A DNA stretch of 64,000 bases from Candidatus Nitrosopumilus sp. (GTDB lineage: Archaea > Thermoproteota > Nitrososphaeria > Nitrososphaerales > Nitrosopumilaceae): positions 1 through 64,000 of the forward strand of contig JAOTVS010000001.1 of the NCBI GenBank assembly GCA_029863275.1, in the 5' to 3' direction. Both the position numbers and the translations under genes were made by a program. The notes below the pieces were generated by a model. It was not told the DNA's origin and searched no databases. It saw only the letters and a list, made by a program, of their open reading frames with translations. This document shows, piece after piece, positions 1-8,373 of the stretch; position 1 is the stretch's first letter; each line of letters starts with the position of its first letter.

Positions 1-762
1 TACCTTCTGATGTTCTATATTTCCCCATTGTGTGTATACATTTCCAAAAACTATGGTAGCAGCTTCTTTTGCAGACATTTCATTGTCTAATAATTTTCCA
101 AACGCTATTGTCTCCCTTAGGCTTGGAGAATAAAATAATTCCTCAACAGCAGCAGCTTGTCGAAGTATATTTGCAAGCTTTATTCCTTGAATAATTTCTG
201 GTACGTGGTTTTCTGAAACATATTTTTTTACAATTGACAACTCTATATCTTCAGGTGGATACTCTAAACTAATTCTAACTGGAAACCTGCTTAGCAATTG
301 TGGTGGAAGTTCTTTTGTGCCACTATGTGATAAAGGATTAACTGTTGCAATCACAAACCAATCTTCTTTTGCCTTGATTATTTCCCCTACTGATTCTTTT
401 AATACAATTTGTCTTCTATCATCAAGTGCCTCATCTAACCTCAATAACACATCAGCTTCTGCAGAATTAATTTCATCAAGATATAGCAGACTTCCTTCTC
501 TCATTGATTTTACTAAAAGACCTTCATCAAAGCTAACAGTTCCATCTGTTAGAGTTTTGGTTCCTACCAAATGACTCTCTCTGGTTCTAAGACTAAAATT
601 AATTGATTCGAGTTTCTTACCTTTGATTTTTGCAAAATCTCTTACCAAAGATGTCTTTCCAGTACCCTTTGGACCTATAATGATAACAAAAATGCCTGAA
701 TCGTATGCTTTGTTTAATATCTGAATCGAATTGTTCCAATCAAGATACGACAAATCTGACAA
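1..762 (-). CDS. MoxR-type AAA+ ATPase (C-terminus cut by window edge)
   Basis: AAA+ chaperone-like ATPase of the MoxR/CbbQ class; relatives remodel or activate partner proteins, often together with a VWA-domain protein. The protein shows a Walker A (GPKGTGKT) about 27 residues in, a Walker B (LLYLDEIN), a sensor segment (ATVNP) and an arginine-finger region (LLSRFPVRI). The reading frame is open to base 1, so the 3' end lies outside the window and the partner gene, if any, is not visible. An in-frame TAG at 781-783 limits the start. The best available start is a TTG at 762; no ATG or GTG lies between. The family call is secure, the start is not. Confidence 0.82.
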   Translation of the reverse strand, partial: MSDLSYLDWNNSIQILNKAYDSGIFVIIIGPKGTGKTSLVRDFAKIKGKKLESINFSLRTRESHLVGTKTLTDGTVSFDEGLLVKSMREGSLLYLDEINSAEADVLLRLDEALDDRRQIVLKESVGEIIKAKEDWFVIATVNPLSHSGTKELPPQLLSRFPVRISLEYPPEDIELSIVKKYVSENHVPEIIQGIKLANILRQAAAVEELFYSPSLRETIAFGKLLDNEMSAKEAATIVFGNVYTQWGNIEHQKV

Positions 763-801
763 GTAAACATCAGTTGTTATCTACAATATTTAATTTTAGA
801 T

Positions 802-2259
802 CTAATTTCCAAATGATTCTATTTTTGCAAAAGATTCATCTAGTGTTTTGTGCAATGATTTATTCCATTCTTCAAATCCTGATGGATCTTTTGGATAATT
901 GTAATAGTGCTCAACTAACCATTGATTTTTCCCAGATGTATATTTTAGCCCTTCTGCTACTGTTTTATTCATTATTCCTCTGATGATCATTCCAATTTTT
1001 CCTAATCCTGAAAAGTCAGGATGTTCCCCTTTGCTAATTGATTCTACATCAAGATTTCCCAAAAAGTGTTTCATTCCATAACTAATTTGCTCATTTGTTA
1101 ATGTTTGAACAAGCCTTCTAAAAAGTTCCAAACCCGCAGTCTTGTAACCGTATTCCTTTATGAAATCAAGATTATACTGCCAAAGATTTTTTTCTGAAAC
1201 ATCGTTTTGCTCAATTGCTTGTACTACATTATTTCCAATAATGGTTCCAGCAATAAGTGCAGGACCAATTCCACCTGCATCAATTGGTTTTGGCATCCAA
1301 GCAGAATCACCAACCATCATGTATCCACCTGATACCATGCAATCATTCTGTCTTCTTACTGAAACTTGAAAAATCCCTGAATTATTATTAATGTCTTCAG
1401 GATCTTGTGACAACTTTGCATTTTTAATTACTTGATTTCTCTGTAGGTATTCATCCATTAATGTCTGGACGTTGTCTTTTTTACCCAACCTGATGTTTCT
1501 TTTCTCTAGTAATGTCTTTTCAACTCCTAAACCAATGTTGACCTTCTTTTCCCCTTTTGGGAAAACCCAACCATATCCTCCTGGCGCGATATCTTGATCT
1601 AGGTGAATAATACAATAATTTGGATCAAATTCTGTTAATTCTTTTTTTTCTGGTTCAAAATACATAATGTATCTTCCAGTAGATTCCAAGTCTCGTCTAT
1701 CGATTCTTTTCTCAACCTTGGTGGAATTCTTCAGAGTATTTCGAAGCATCGATGTTACTCCGGTTGCATCAACTACAATTTTTGCAGTTTTTTTGTAAGG
1801 TAATTTGGTTTTATTATCAATTCCCTGAACTCCCACTACTTGTTGGTCATCATAGATTAAACCTGTAAGATTAATTTCAAAATCAAAATCCACTCCCATT
1901 TTTTTTGCTCGTTGGTTTTGTATCTCTGGTAATTTCTGGCGGTTTAGCATATATCCTGCACCATCAAACGGAATGGCCGTTTGTTTATCTGGAGAAAATG
2001 CCATAACCCCCTTTACATCATGTTCAATTTCTGGTCGTGTCCACTGAACCTTGATTCTTTTAGTCATGTAATCAACTGCTTCTTTTGAGCAGGCATCTCC
2101 GCAGGTCCATCCTGATAATGATTTTCTACCAGGATACATCTCAGAATTTCTATCAATTGAAAGAATTTTCAAATTTTGATTTGAATAATGAGCAATTGCC
2201 TGAGCTGCAATAGTTCCAGTTAGGCCACCCCCGGCTACTATTACATCGTAGTCTACCAC
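802..2259 (-). CDS. Geranylgeranyl reductase family FAD flavoprotein
   Basis: FAD-dependent reductase that saturates the geranylgeranyl chains of archaeal membrane lipids or related isoprenoids. The N-terminus is a Rossmann dinucleotide fold with GGGLTGTIAA at residues 10-19. A central FAD-binding block reads VGDSAWMPKPIDAGGIGPAL, as in the geranylgeranyl reductase/FixC superfamily. Length (485 aa) is at the long end for the family. AOA carry several paralogues, so the exact substrate (archaeol lipid versus quinone or other prenyl chain) cannot be assigned. A TATA-like box centred about 27 bases upstream suggests a leaderless transcript. Confidence 0.85.
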   Translation of the reverse strand: MVDYDVIVAGGGLTGTIAAQAIAHYSNQNLKILSIDRNSEMYPGRKSLSGWTCGDACSKEAVDYMTKRIKVQWTRPEIEHDVKGVMAFSPDKQTAIPFDGAGYMLNRQKLPEIQNQRAKKMGVDFDFEINLTGLIYDDQQVVGVQGIDNKTKLPYKKTAKIVVDATGVTSMLRNTLKNSTKVEKRIDRRDLESTGRYIMYFEPEKKELTEFDPNYCIIHLDQDIAPGGYGWVFPKGEKKVNIGLGVEKTLLEKRNIRLGKKDNVQTLMDEYLQRNQVIKNAKLSQDPEDINNNSGIFQVSVRRQNDCMVSGGYMMVGDSAWMPKPIDAGGIGPALIAGTIIGNNVVQAIEQNDVSEKNLWQYNLDFIKEYGYKTAGLELFRRLVQTLTNEQISYGMKHFLGNLDVESISKGEHPDFSGLGKIGMIIRGIMNKTVAEGLKYTSGKNQWLVEHYYNYPKDPSGFEEWNKSLHKTLDESFAKIESFGN

Positions 2260-2280
2260 ATTAGGAACCCTCGTTAATCC

Positions 2281-2291
2281 GTATTTAAAAT
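2281..2291. promoter_or_regulatory. TATA-like box facing both ways
   Basis: The sequence GTATTTAAAATAAT contains the near-palindrome TTTAAA. It is centred about 27 bases from the reductase start (2259, minus) and about 34 bases from the small ORF start (2320, plus). Those are archaeal TATA distances for a leaderless and a short-leader transcript. Inferred from position only. Confidence 0.4.
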
Positions 2292-2319
2292 AATACTTTA
2301 GTTACATGTGGTGAATTGT

Positions 2320-2418
2320 ATGTTATTTTATCGATTTGAAATTGGGTCGGTTCGTCGCGGCGTCATCAAGGCTTTAGCTCAGACTGGAGCGGCTATTATC
2401 TCCTCATTCCCGAATTAA
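2320..2418 (+). other. GC-rich small element: 32-aa ORF or small RNA
   Basis: A locally GC-rich stretch in an AT-rich gap encodes MLFYRFEIGSVRR followed by a short amphipathic tail ending ISSFPN, with a clean ATG and TAA. Codons such as CGT CGC GGC GTC are unlike the A/T-ending codons of the neighbours. The same stretch could fold: GGAG at the middle pairs with CTCC, and GGTTCG near the left pairs with CGAATT at the right end. I cannot decide between a tiny protein and a structured RNA. No family is recognised. Confidence 0.4.
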
Positions 2419-2451
2419 ACCAACAAATTATTCCTATTTAATCTAGTAGAG

Positions 2452-2868
2452 TTAACGAAAAAATTTGCTGAACACCTTGATGGTGTCTTTTTTGTTGTAA
2501 ACTGGAGTATGAATTTTTAATTTTATTGCTTCTTTTTCCATGAATGTAATTTGTCCTTGAACAAATTTCTGTTTATCAAATCTAATATGTAGACTTGAAT
2601 TCTCTGTTCTTTCTTCTATTTGGTCTATAATCTCATTTTTTTGGTGCTCTGATAGTAATCCTACAAATTTTTCTAAAAACTGATTTGCAGGTTTTTTTGT
2701 GATTTTTGCCCTAAGAACTGTTATAGGATTCTCAAAATGACCAGTTATCTCTGAGGATGAAAAAATTCCTTCCTCTAATTCAAACATTTCATTAAAAGAC
2801 CTGAAAAATTTTACAATATCTTCTGTTGCATGAATAATCACATCTATTGTAATTTCTAATTTTACCAT
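2452..2868 (-). CDS. Archaeal RNA-binding protein (PF01877/COG1325 type)
   Basis: A 138-residue protein of the archaeal RNA-binding family linked by gene neighbourhood to the exosome and ribosome genes. It starts with a beta-strand segment (KLEITIDVIIHATED), has the typical pattern of alternating strands and helices, and ends KVFSKFFR. It lies 29 bases downstream of rps3ae on the same strand, so it is probably the last gene of that translation operon. Binding of RNA is a family property and is not proven by residues visible here. Confidence 0.75.
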   Translation of the reverse strand: MVKLEITIDVIIHATEDIVKFFRSFNEMFELEEGIFSSSEITGHFENPITVLRAKITKKPANQFLEKFVGLLSEHQKNEIIDQIEERTENSSLHIRFDKQKFVQGQITFMEKEAIKLKIHTPVYNKKDTIKVFSKFFR

Positions 2869-2897
2869 TTTAGGGCTATAGTTGAATTGTTATCTGC

Positions 2898-3509
2898 TTA
2901 TGCTTCAAGTAATGCTATTTCTTTGTCTGCAGTTCTAATCAATTTAACTTTCTCCAATCCCACATGTCTTATTCTGATTACTTTCTTTGTTGCAGCCATA
3001 ATATCTGAATTAATTTTGCCATAACAGGTAGCTTGGACAAATTGATCAATTTCCATTTCTGGTACAGTTTTATTGATGATATCTTTTGCAATCAATCTTA
3101 GATCATGCTTACGTGAAGTGTTTAGCTGTCTATGTGTAAGAGCTATTACTTTAATTCTAAAAATATATCCATCTTTAGTTTTTGCATCTATGATGAAATT
3201 TATTTTTGATGAACCTCGTCTGACTAAACTTCTCAAAAATTCTTTTGAATATTCAAATCGTTTGAATATCGTACTGGCTTTATCGTTCTCTACCTTATCG
3301 AGTTGAAAATACATTTTGTATTGATGTTGTGAGGGATCTCCTTTTAGAATATCATACAACGTAACTTCTAAAACTCTACCACGGGCATTTTCATCATCTG
3401 TGATTGGAACGTACGCTATTGGAACATTGTTAAATGAATCCGGAGCATTAACTGTAATCCATTTCTTTTCTCTCCACTTGTCTTTTACTCGACCTTTTCT
3501 ACGTGCCAA
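2898..3509 (-). CDS. rps3ae: Small-subunit ribosomal protein eS1 (S3Ae)
   Basis: Ribosomal protein of the small subunit platform, archaeal/eukaryotic specific. The basic start MARRKGRVKDKWREKKW and the segments MYFQLDKV and RRGSSKINFIIDAKTKDGY match the family, and 203 residues is a normal archaeal length. It sits between serS (40 bases upstream) and the RNA-binding gene, all on the minus strand. The start is supported by the basic N-terminus typical of the family. Confidence 0.95.
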   Translation of the reverse strand: MARRKGRVKDKWREKKWITVNAPDSFNNVPIAYVPITDDENARGRVLEVTLYDILKGDPSQHQYKMYFQLDKVENDKASTIFKRFEYSKEFLRSLVRRGSSKINFIIDAKTKDGYIFRIKVIALTHRQLNTSRKHDLRLIAKDIINKTVPEMEIDQFVQATCYGKINSDIMAATKKVIRIRHVGLEKVKLIRTADKEIALLEA

Positions 3510-3549
3510 TTATTATCGACCTTTGAACCCAAAATATAAGGGTATGCGA

Positions 3550-4812
3550 CTAGATGGTTTTTTGACCCATGTATTTTTGCAAAACACCAGGAATGGAAAT
3601 TTGCCCATCTTTATTTTGAAAGTTTTCCATAATTGATACTAAAACTCGAGATGTGGCAACAAGGGTGCTGTTTAAAGTATGCAAGTATTGAGTTTCTTCA
3701 TTGGTTTTCTCTCTATATCTTATCTTTAATCTCCTTGCTTGAAAATCCAAACAATTAGAACAAGATACAATTTCTCTATAAGCACTTTGACCTGCCATCC
3801 AAGCTTCGATATCATATGTTTTTGCCGAAATTTTCCCCATATCTCCTGAGGAGAGAAGCATGACTCTATAAGGAATCTCTAATTTCTGATAAAATTCCTC
3901 CACAATTCCTAACATACGTTCATGTTCTTTCCATGAATCTTCAGGACGTGTAAATACAAATTGCTCAATTTTATCAAACTGATGTACTCTAAAGATTCCT
4001 TTTTGATCTCGTCCATGGGCCCCTGCCTCTTTTCTAAAACAAGGACTAACTCCAGCATATCTTAATGGCAAATCCTTCCCCTCAATTATTTCTCCTGAAT
4101 GCATAGCAGCCATGGCGTGCTCTGATGTTCCAATCATGTAAAGATCCTCTCCCTCAATTTTGTAAATTACATCCTCAAAATCATCAGTAATTACTGCTCC
4201 CTCCATAGATTGATGATTAATCATGTAGGGTGGTTGAATCAAAGAATAACTTTTCTCAGCTAAAAATTCTAATGCATATTGAATCAATGCTTGGTTTAAT
4301 CGTACCAAGTCATTTTTCATGTAATAAAATCTGGCTCCTGCTACCTTGGCAGCCCTCTCAAGATCAACTAAATCTAATTTTTCAGAAATATCGATATGAT
4401 CATTTATTTTGAAATCAAATTTTGGGATTACTCCCCAATTTTTTATTTCCTTATTTGCAGAACTATCCTTACCAATTGGTACTGATGAGTGAACAAGATT
4501 TGGAATTGTAAAAATCAGGTGTTTGTATTTTTTTTCTATATTTTCTTGTGAAATCTCTAGATTTGATAATTCTTTAGAGATACTTTTCATCTGTTCTAAA
4601 ATTGTGGACGTATCATTCCCATCTTTCTTTTTTTGTGAAATTTCTAATGCTATCTGATTTTTCTCTTTTCTTAATTCATCAGTTTTCACTATGAATTCTC
4701 GCCGTTGCTTATCTACATTTATCAGACCCTTTAGATCAAAATCAACATTTCTTGATTTGAGCATCTCCTCTATGATCTGCGGATTTTCTTTGATTAGTTT
4801 TGGATCAAGCAT
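3550..4812 (-). CDS. serS: Seryl-tRNA synthetase
   Basis: Class II aminoacyl-tRNA synthetase that charges tRNA-Ser. The N-terminal 110 residues form the tRNA-binding coiled coil, rich in Lys and Glu with spaced Leu. The catalytic core follows, with motif 2 around CFRKEAGAHGRDQKGIFRVHQF and the class II motif 3 arginine near the C-terminus (ATSRVL). Length is 420 aa, the common bacterial-type SerRS rather than the rare methanogen type. The ATG overlaps the last base of the pcc1 stop codon, so the two are translationally coupled. Confidence 0.96.
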   Translation of the reverse strand: MLDPKLIKENPQIIEEMLKSRNVDFDLKGLINVDKQRREFIVKTDELRKEKNQIALEISQKKKDGNDTSTILEQMKSISKELSNLEISQENIEKKYKHLIFTIPNLVHSSVPIGKDSSANKEIKNWGVIPKFDFKINDHIDISEKLDLVDLERAAKVAGARFYYMKNDLVRLNQALIQYALEFLAEKSYSLIQPPYMINHQSMEGAVITDDFEDVIYKIEGEDLYMIGTSEHAMAAMHSGEIIEGKDLPLRYAGVSPCFRKEAGAHGRDQKGIFRVHQFDKIEQFVFTRPEDSWKEHERMLGIVEEFYQKLEIPYRVMLLSSGDMGKISAKTYDIEAWMAGQSAYREIVSCSNCLDFQARRLKIRYREKTNEETQYLHTLNSTLVATSRVLVSIMENFQNKDGQISIPGVLQKYMGQKTI

Positions 4813-5054
4813 TATCCAATTACCTTCAAGGAAACTTGTACATGGGCTAAAATCTCATCAATAGTTCCAATCAATTTTTTCATACTATTCTCATTTTCAA
4901 AATTAAAAACTACCTTGTTATCAATATTCTCAACATTAAGACTTAATCCTTTTGGGAAATTCACATTATCCGGATCAAGGGCTTTCTTTACGGCCTGAGC
5001 CGTCTCTTTTGTTAAATTATTAAGACTAATTCTAACTTGACAGGTTAATGACAT
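4812..5054 (-). CDS. pcc1: KEOPS complex subunit Pcc1
   Basis: Small dimerising subunit of KEOPS, which makes N6-threonylcarbamoyladenosine (t6A) at position 37 of ANN-decoding tRNAs. At 80 residues it has the Pcc1 layout of two beta-alpha-beta halves; KALDPDN is a family-like segment. The gene overlaps the end of the DHH protein by 23 bases and the start of serS by one base. Two other t6A genes, Cgi121-like and TsaC, are at 56-58 kb. Kae1 and Bud32 are not in the window. Confidence 0.85.
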   Translation of the reverse strand: MSLTCQVRISLNNLTKETAQAVKKALDPDNVNFPKGLSLNVENIDNKVVFNFENENSMKKLIGTIDEILAHVQVSLKVIG

Positions 5055-6438
5055 TTACATCTAAATAATCTAAAAAGTCATTTAATTTGTCTTTAGTTAT
5101 TTTTGCCCCTGCAGCAGCATTATGCCCTCCTCCAATACCATCAAATTTCTCGGCACCTGTTTTCATCAATTCACTTAGATTAATTGGTGATTTACATCCA
5201 AACGATTTCCTTGATGAAAACTTGATGGTATTTCCCTCTCCCTTAGTTCTTAAAATAACGATTTTTCCTGAATTTTTTGGAGATCCGGCAATCAAGGAAG
5301 ATATTGTTCCAGTCATGGTTTCAGGGACTATTCCCTCACCATTGACCATGATGCAATTTTGGTTTTCAGAGATTCTCCATCGCTCATTAGTTAAAACGTT
5401 CATGTATTCTTTGATTAATTTCCTATATTCTGAAAGTATTCTTTCACCTTCATCTAGAATCTTGGCTCTATCCCCCATGCATATTGCCATCCCTACTCCC
5501 GATTTACTGATTCTACCGCAAGAGTTTAACATGGTTGAAAATTCTCTTCCATCTCGCAAAAAACTTCGTCTATCTTCTCTTGGAAAAGTGTATGTATATC
5601 CAATTAATTCTGACATGATTTCTGTGGCATTTTTTCCAGTAGTAAATTTGGAGATTTCTTCAATAATGGTCCTTTTTTCATCCTCATTTAGCTCTGCTGG
5701 AACTCTCCATCTACCTCCATCTTTTAGTTGAATTCCAGAGGAATTTAACAGCGATAAACAAGTATCTCTATTCCAAGTCAACCCCTCGATAAATGGCTGG
5801 GAAGTAAATGCAAGAGCTTCTGGAAGTGATCTAGTTTCTCTTCCCACTAAAAGTAAATCAAGGTCGATATCCAAAAGCCCCAAGTCTTTGGCCGTATTGG
5901 CAATTTCGAAATTCTTACTTGTAAATGATTTTCGTTCTCCTTGATCTTGTCTATCTCCCAAAGCTGCTACTACTGCCAAGGCAGATAAATCTGAATTTTT
6001 TTCATCAAGAGACATCGCAGCTAAATAGGCCATACCACCTGCACAAATTTCAGTTCCTCCATCTATTCCATATTTCCACGCATTGATGACTCTTGGATTA
6101 TCATGTTCATATTGTAATATTTGATGATGATCAAGGATTATCCACTCTTCTCCTAATGATTGATCTAAATTATTTGCAAATCCCCCTCCAAGATCTGTTA
6201 CAATGTGAAAATCTCTAGAATTTGTTTTTAGTGAATCAATTACACCTTGACTAAACTCTTTTGAGGTACGGACAGTACAATTTGCCCCTGCTCTAATCAA
6301 GGCCTTGGTGATAATACTACCTGATGCTAATCCGTCACAATCAATATGTGTAGTAACTGAAATTGATTTTTTTAATCTTATACATTCAGAAATTTTATCT
6401 TTGAAAAATGAAAGAGACTCGTCTAAAGATGTTGTCAT
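5032..6438 (-). CDS. DHH-family phosphoesterase, archaeal RecJ-like
   Basis: Metal-dependent single-strand nuclease/phosphoesterase of the archaeal RecJ/GAN group, related to eukaryotic Cdc45; relatives act in replication and repair. DHH motifs are visible in order: THIDCDGLASG near residue 30, VTDLGGG, ILDHHQ, and ALGDRQDQ. The C-terminal DHHA1 domain carries GGGHNAAAG. The four metal-binding blocks are intact, so it is predicted active. It overlaps rps15 upstream by one base and pcc1 downstream by 23 bases, a conserved archaeal neighbourhood that joins translation and DNA maintenance. Confidence 0.88.
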   Translation of the reverse strand: MTTSLDESLSFFKDKISECIRLKKSISVTTHIDCDGLASGSIITKALIRAGANCTVRTSKEFSQGVIDSLKTNSRDFHIVTDLGGGFANNLDQSLGEEWIILDHHQILQYEHDNPRVINAWKYGIDGGTEICAGGMAYLAAMSLDEKNSDLSALAVVAALGDRQDQGERKSFTSKNFEIANTAKDLGLLDIDLDLLLVGRETRSLPEALAFTSQPFIEGLTWNRDTCLSLLNSSGIQLKDGGRWRVPAELNEDEKRTIIEEISKFTTGKNATEIMSELIGYTYTFPREDRRSFLRDGREFSTMLNSCGRISKSGVGMAICMGDRAKILDEGERILSEYRKLIKEYMNVLTNERWRISENQNCIMVNGEGIVPETMTGTISSLIAGSPKNSGKIVILRTKGEGNTIKFSSRKSFGCKSPINLSELMKTGAEKFDGIGGGHNAAAGAKITKDKLNDFLDYLDVNVINLSS

Positions 6439-6887
6439 TATTCTAATTGAGCAACCACGGATTTATATTTCCAAGTTTGAGGAATTCGATCTATTCTCTT
6501 ATAATATACCGATAATCTGTGGACTTTTGCTTCAATTAATTCCAAGGATCTTACATTTCTATTATCCCCTTTGTTTTCCTTGAGGTGTTTTTGAAGACCT
6601 ACTGCCTTATTCACAATATTTTCAAGATCCTCTGGCATTTCTGGCATGAGCTTATTTTCTTCTAAAATCTCACCGATACTTTTTTTCGTGATTGGCTTTA
6701 TCAGGGGAATTGAATGTTGATCTCTTAATTTAATTCCAATTTGACTTGGGGTTAAACCATCTTTTGCATACTTAACGACTAGTTCCTCTACTTCTTTTGG
6801 ACCTAAGGTTATCCAAGAAGGAGCACGTAAGGTTGCAGGTCTAATAGAGTGCGACTTTCCATGTCTGTGAGTATGCATTCTTCCCAT
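6438..6887 (-). CDS. rps15: Small-subunit ribosomal protein uS15
   Basis: Archaeal/eukaryotic type S15 with the characteristic start MGRMHTHRHGKSHS and the S15 core (GLQKHLKENKGDNRNVRSLELIEAKVHRLSVYYK in several blocks). It has 149 residues, the usual archaeal length with the N-terminal helical extension. It is the first gene of the minus-strand operon rps15, DHH protein, pcc1, serS, rps3ae. The next upstream gene is divergent, so the 125-base gap must hold its promoter. Confidence 0.96.
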   Translation of the reverse strand: MGRMHTHRHGKSHSIRPATLRAPSWITLGPKEVEELVVKYAKDGLTPSQIGIKLRDQHSIPLIKPITKKSIGEILEENKLMPEMPEDLENIVNKAVGLQKHLKENKGDNRNVRSLELIEAKVHRLSVYYKRIDRIPQTWKYKSVVAQLE

Positions 6888-7012
6888 GGGGCGCCTAAAT
6901 ATGAAACAAAATTAAACGTTACTTATTCGGAATTCGTACATATTTTTCGAATTTTGGAGTTTAGAATAAAAGTTAAATAACTACACTGGTTTCAAAACGA
7001 CAGGTAAACGGT

Positions 7013-7345
7013 ATGAACAATAAAGCACTATTAGCAGCATCCTTAATTGCTGTATTTGTCGTAGGTACCTTTGGTGCAAGCTCACTAGCATTTGCACAAT
7101 ACATGGGTAACGTAGGTTCAGGCGGAGAAACTGGATCATATACCTTAGAAGAAGCATTAGAGATTCAAAAAAGAAGAGTTGATGCCGCAAAAGCAAATCC
7201 AGCTTCTGGATCAGGTACTCCATATCTTGATGCAAGCGGTGTCGGTGGAGCCGCAGTAATTTCTGCAGCAATCTTCGGTGGTATAGCAGGAGCCTTCTTC
7301 ATTAAAGGTAGATCTGGCAAATACGCAGCAATGGGCAGAGGATAA
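7013..7345 (+). CDS. Secreted/membrane protein near amo, AmoY/AmoZ candidate
   Basis: A 110-residue protein with a signal peptide (positive start, hydrophobic core, cleavage predicted after AFA at residue 28), a short polar domain with EEALEIQKRRVDAAKA, and one C-terminal membrane span at about 76-96 followed by KGRSGKYAAMGRG. The topology is outside-in with a basic cytoplasmic tail. I do not recognise a catalytic motif. Published proteomic work on AOA reports extra AMO subunits named AmoX, AmoY and AmoZ. The size, topology and position 2 kb from amoB make this a plausible AmoY or AmoZ, but that is inference. Confidence 0.7.
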   Translation: MNNKALLAASLIAVFVVGTFGASSLAFAQYMGNVGSGGETGSYTLEEALEIQKRRVDAAKANPASGSGTPYLDASGVGGAAVISAAIFGGIAGAFFIKGRSGKYAAMGRG

Positions 7346-7349
7346 AAAA

Positions 7350-7373
7350 TACCATTTCTTTCTCTTATTTTAT
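7350..7373 (+). terminator. Pyrimidine-rich 3' end
   Basis: The stretch TTTCTTTCTCTTATTTTATT lies directly after the stop at 7345. Similar tracts follow amoX and amoA. This is the usual T-rich type of archaeal termination signal. Confidence 0.45.
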
Positions 7374-7436
7374 TAGATAACTGACATCGTCACAGATCTT
7401 CATACTGATCTCGTCCTTATTGATAATAACAGAAAT

Positions 7437-7446
7437 CTATATATCG
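7437..7446 (+). promoter_or_regulatory. TATA box for the 89-aa membrane protein
   Basis: CTATATATCG is centred about 27 bases upstream of the ATG at 7469. The spacing implies a leaderless transcript, as for amoC, amoX and amoA, and supports that start codon. Confidence 0.6.
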
Positions 7447-7468
7447 TAGAAATTTAGCCAAATTATAC

Positions 7469-7738
7469 ATGACTCCTATCGTAGGAATTTTCCTAAACAT
7501 TCTGTCATCAGTAACAGGACAATTAGGACCAAACTACGACCCATTATTCTATGATGTAATGATTTACATCTTTGGAACCATGATGTTCTCAATATTCCTT
7601 TTAGGAATTATCTCATTCTGGTTACGTGTACACGGCTGGTCATACAAAGACAACCGTGAAAGATGGGTTGATGAATTAGACAGACACTTTGAACGAGAAG
7701 GTATCGGTCTTATTCCAGACAACGGCAAGTACTGGTAA
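7469..7738 (+). CDS. Small membrane protein near amo, AmoY/AmoZ candidate
   Basis: An 89-residue protein with a short outside-facing start, one or two membrane segments at about residues 28-52 (IYIFGTMMFSIFLLGIISFWL) and a charged, strongly conserved-looking tail (RERWVDELDRHFEREG, ending PDNGKYW). A clear TATA box gives it its own promoter. With the preceding gene it forms a plus-strand pair beside the amo locus, so it may be an accessory AMO subunit (AmoY or AmoZ). No catalytic motif is seen and which name applies cannot be told here. Confidence 0.7.
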   Translation: MTPIVGIFLNILSSVTGQLGPNYDPLFYDVMIYIFGTMMFSIFLLGIISFWLRVHGWSYKDNRERWVDELDRHFEREGIGLIPDNGKYW

Positions 7739-7818
7739 AATACATACCACTATTCTTTTCATTATTTTTGATGTTTTTAAAAAAGTACTTTGTAGAATAA
7801 TTTTTAGACTTTGAAAAA

Positions 7819-8337
7819 TTATTTTTCTGGGAGGAAATCAGTATCTTTTGATTCATCATAAGCCTTTGAGGTGAATTCTGCTATGAAATGATCACCATCT
7901 CGTAATGGTTGGTTGATAAATCTCTCTGATATCTGACCGTTAACTGACACTGAGGATTTGGATTGATCCATATCACGTAGAGGAAAGTCCCACATCCACA
8001 AAAAATGTCCAATTTCAAATGGAAATTCCTCCTCCCATTCAGCATAAATGGTTCCATCATCAGTTAACGTATACATGGTTTTCTTACAATTCTCTGAGAT
8101 TCCAATATTAGCAGGAATGTCTGCCTTTTCTCCATCAACTATCAAGTCTAAAGTTACTTTGATTTTGTACGGTGTGATTTTATCATTAATACATACTTTG
8201 AGAGGATCATTTGGATTCAATACTGTTTGAGCAACTGTACTGATTGCCGCAACAGATATGCCGATAATAGCTGTCATTATGAGAAATTTTATAGTCTTTT
8301 TTCTCTTATAGGGATCCCCCATCCCAGGCCATTTCAT
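7819..8337 (-). CDS. Membrane-anchored protein of unknown function
   Basis: A 172-residue protein with a basic cytoplasmic start (YKRKKTIK), a single N-terminal membrane span at about residues 17-38 and an extracellular beta-rich domain with two cysteines (VCINDK, ENCKKTMYTL) that could form a disulphide. The segment GHFLWMWDFPLRDMDQS is unusually rich in aromatics. It lies downstream of amoB and of another unknown gene on the same strand. No family is recognised; the position suggests a role at the cell surface linked to AMO, but nothing shows it directly. Confidence 0.65.
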   Translation of the reverse strand: MKWPGMGDPYKRKKTIKFLIMTAIIGISVAAISTVAQTVLNPNDPLKVCINDKITPYKIKVTLDLIVDGEKADIPANIGISENCKKTMYTLTDDGTIYAEWEEEFPFEIGHFLWMWDFPLRDMDQSKSSVSVNGQISERFINQPLRDGDHFIAEFTSKAYDESKDTDFLPEK

Positions 8338-8373
8338 GTGGAATCTCCTTGAAGATTACTTAAAGTCGTTTCC

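Noticed and set aside
5087..5731. Long 214-residue plus-strand ORF opposite the RecJ-like gene
   Set aside because: It mirrors a gene with complete DHH and DHHA1 motifs; its own text is Pro/Ser/Phe-rich antisense without any recognisable domain.
6981..7271. 96-residue Leu/His/Gln-rich minus-strand ORF under the AMO-associated gene
   Set aside because: Its composition is an antisense artefact, while the plus strand has a clear signal peptide and membrane span.
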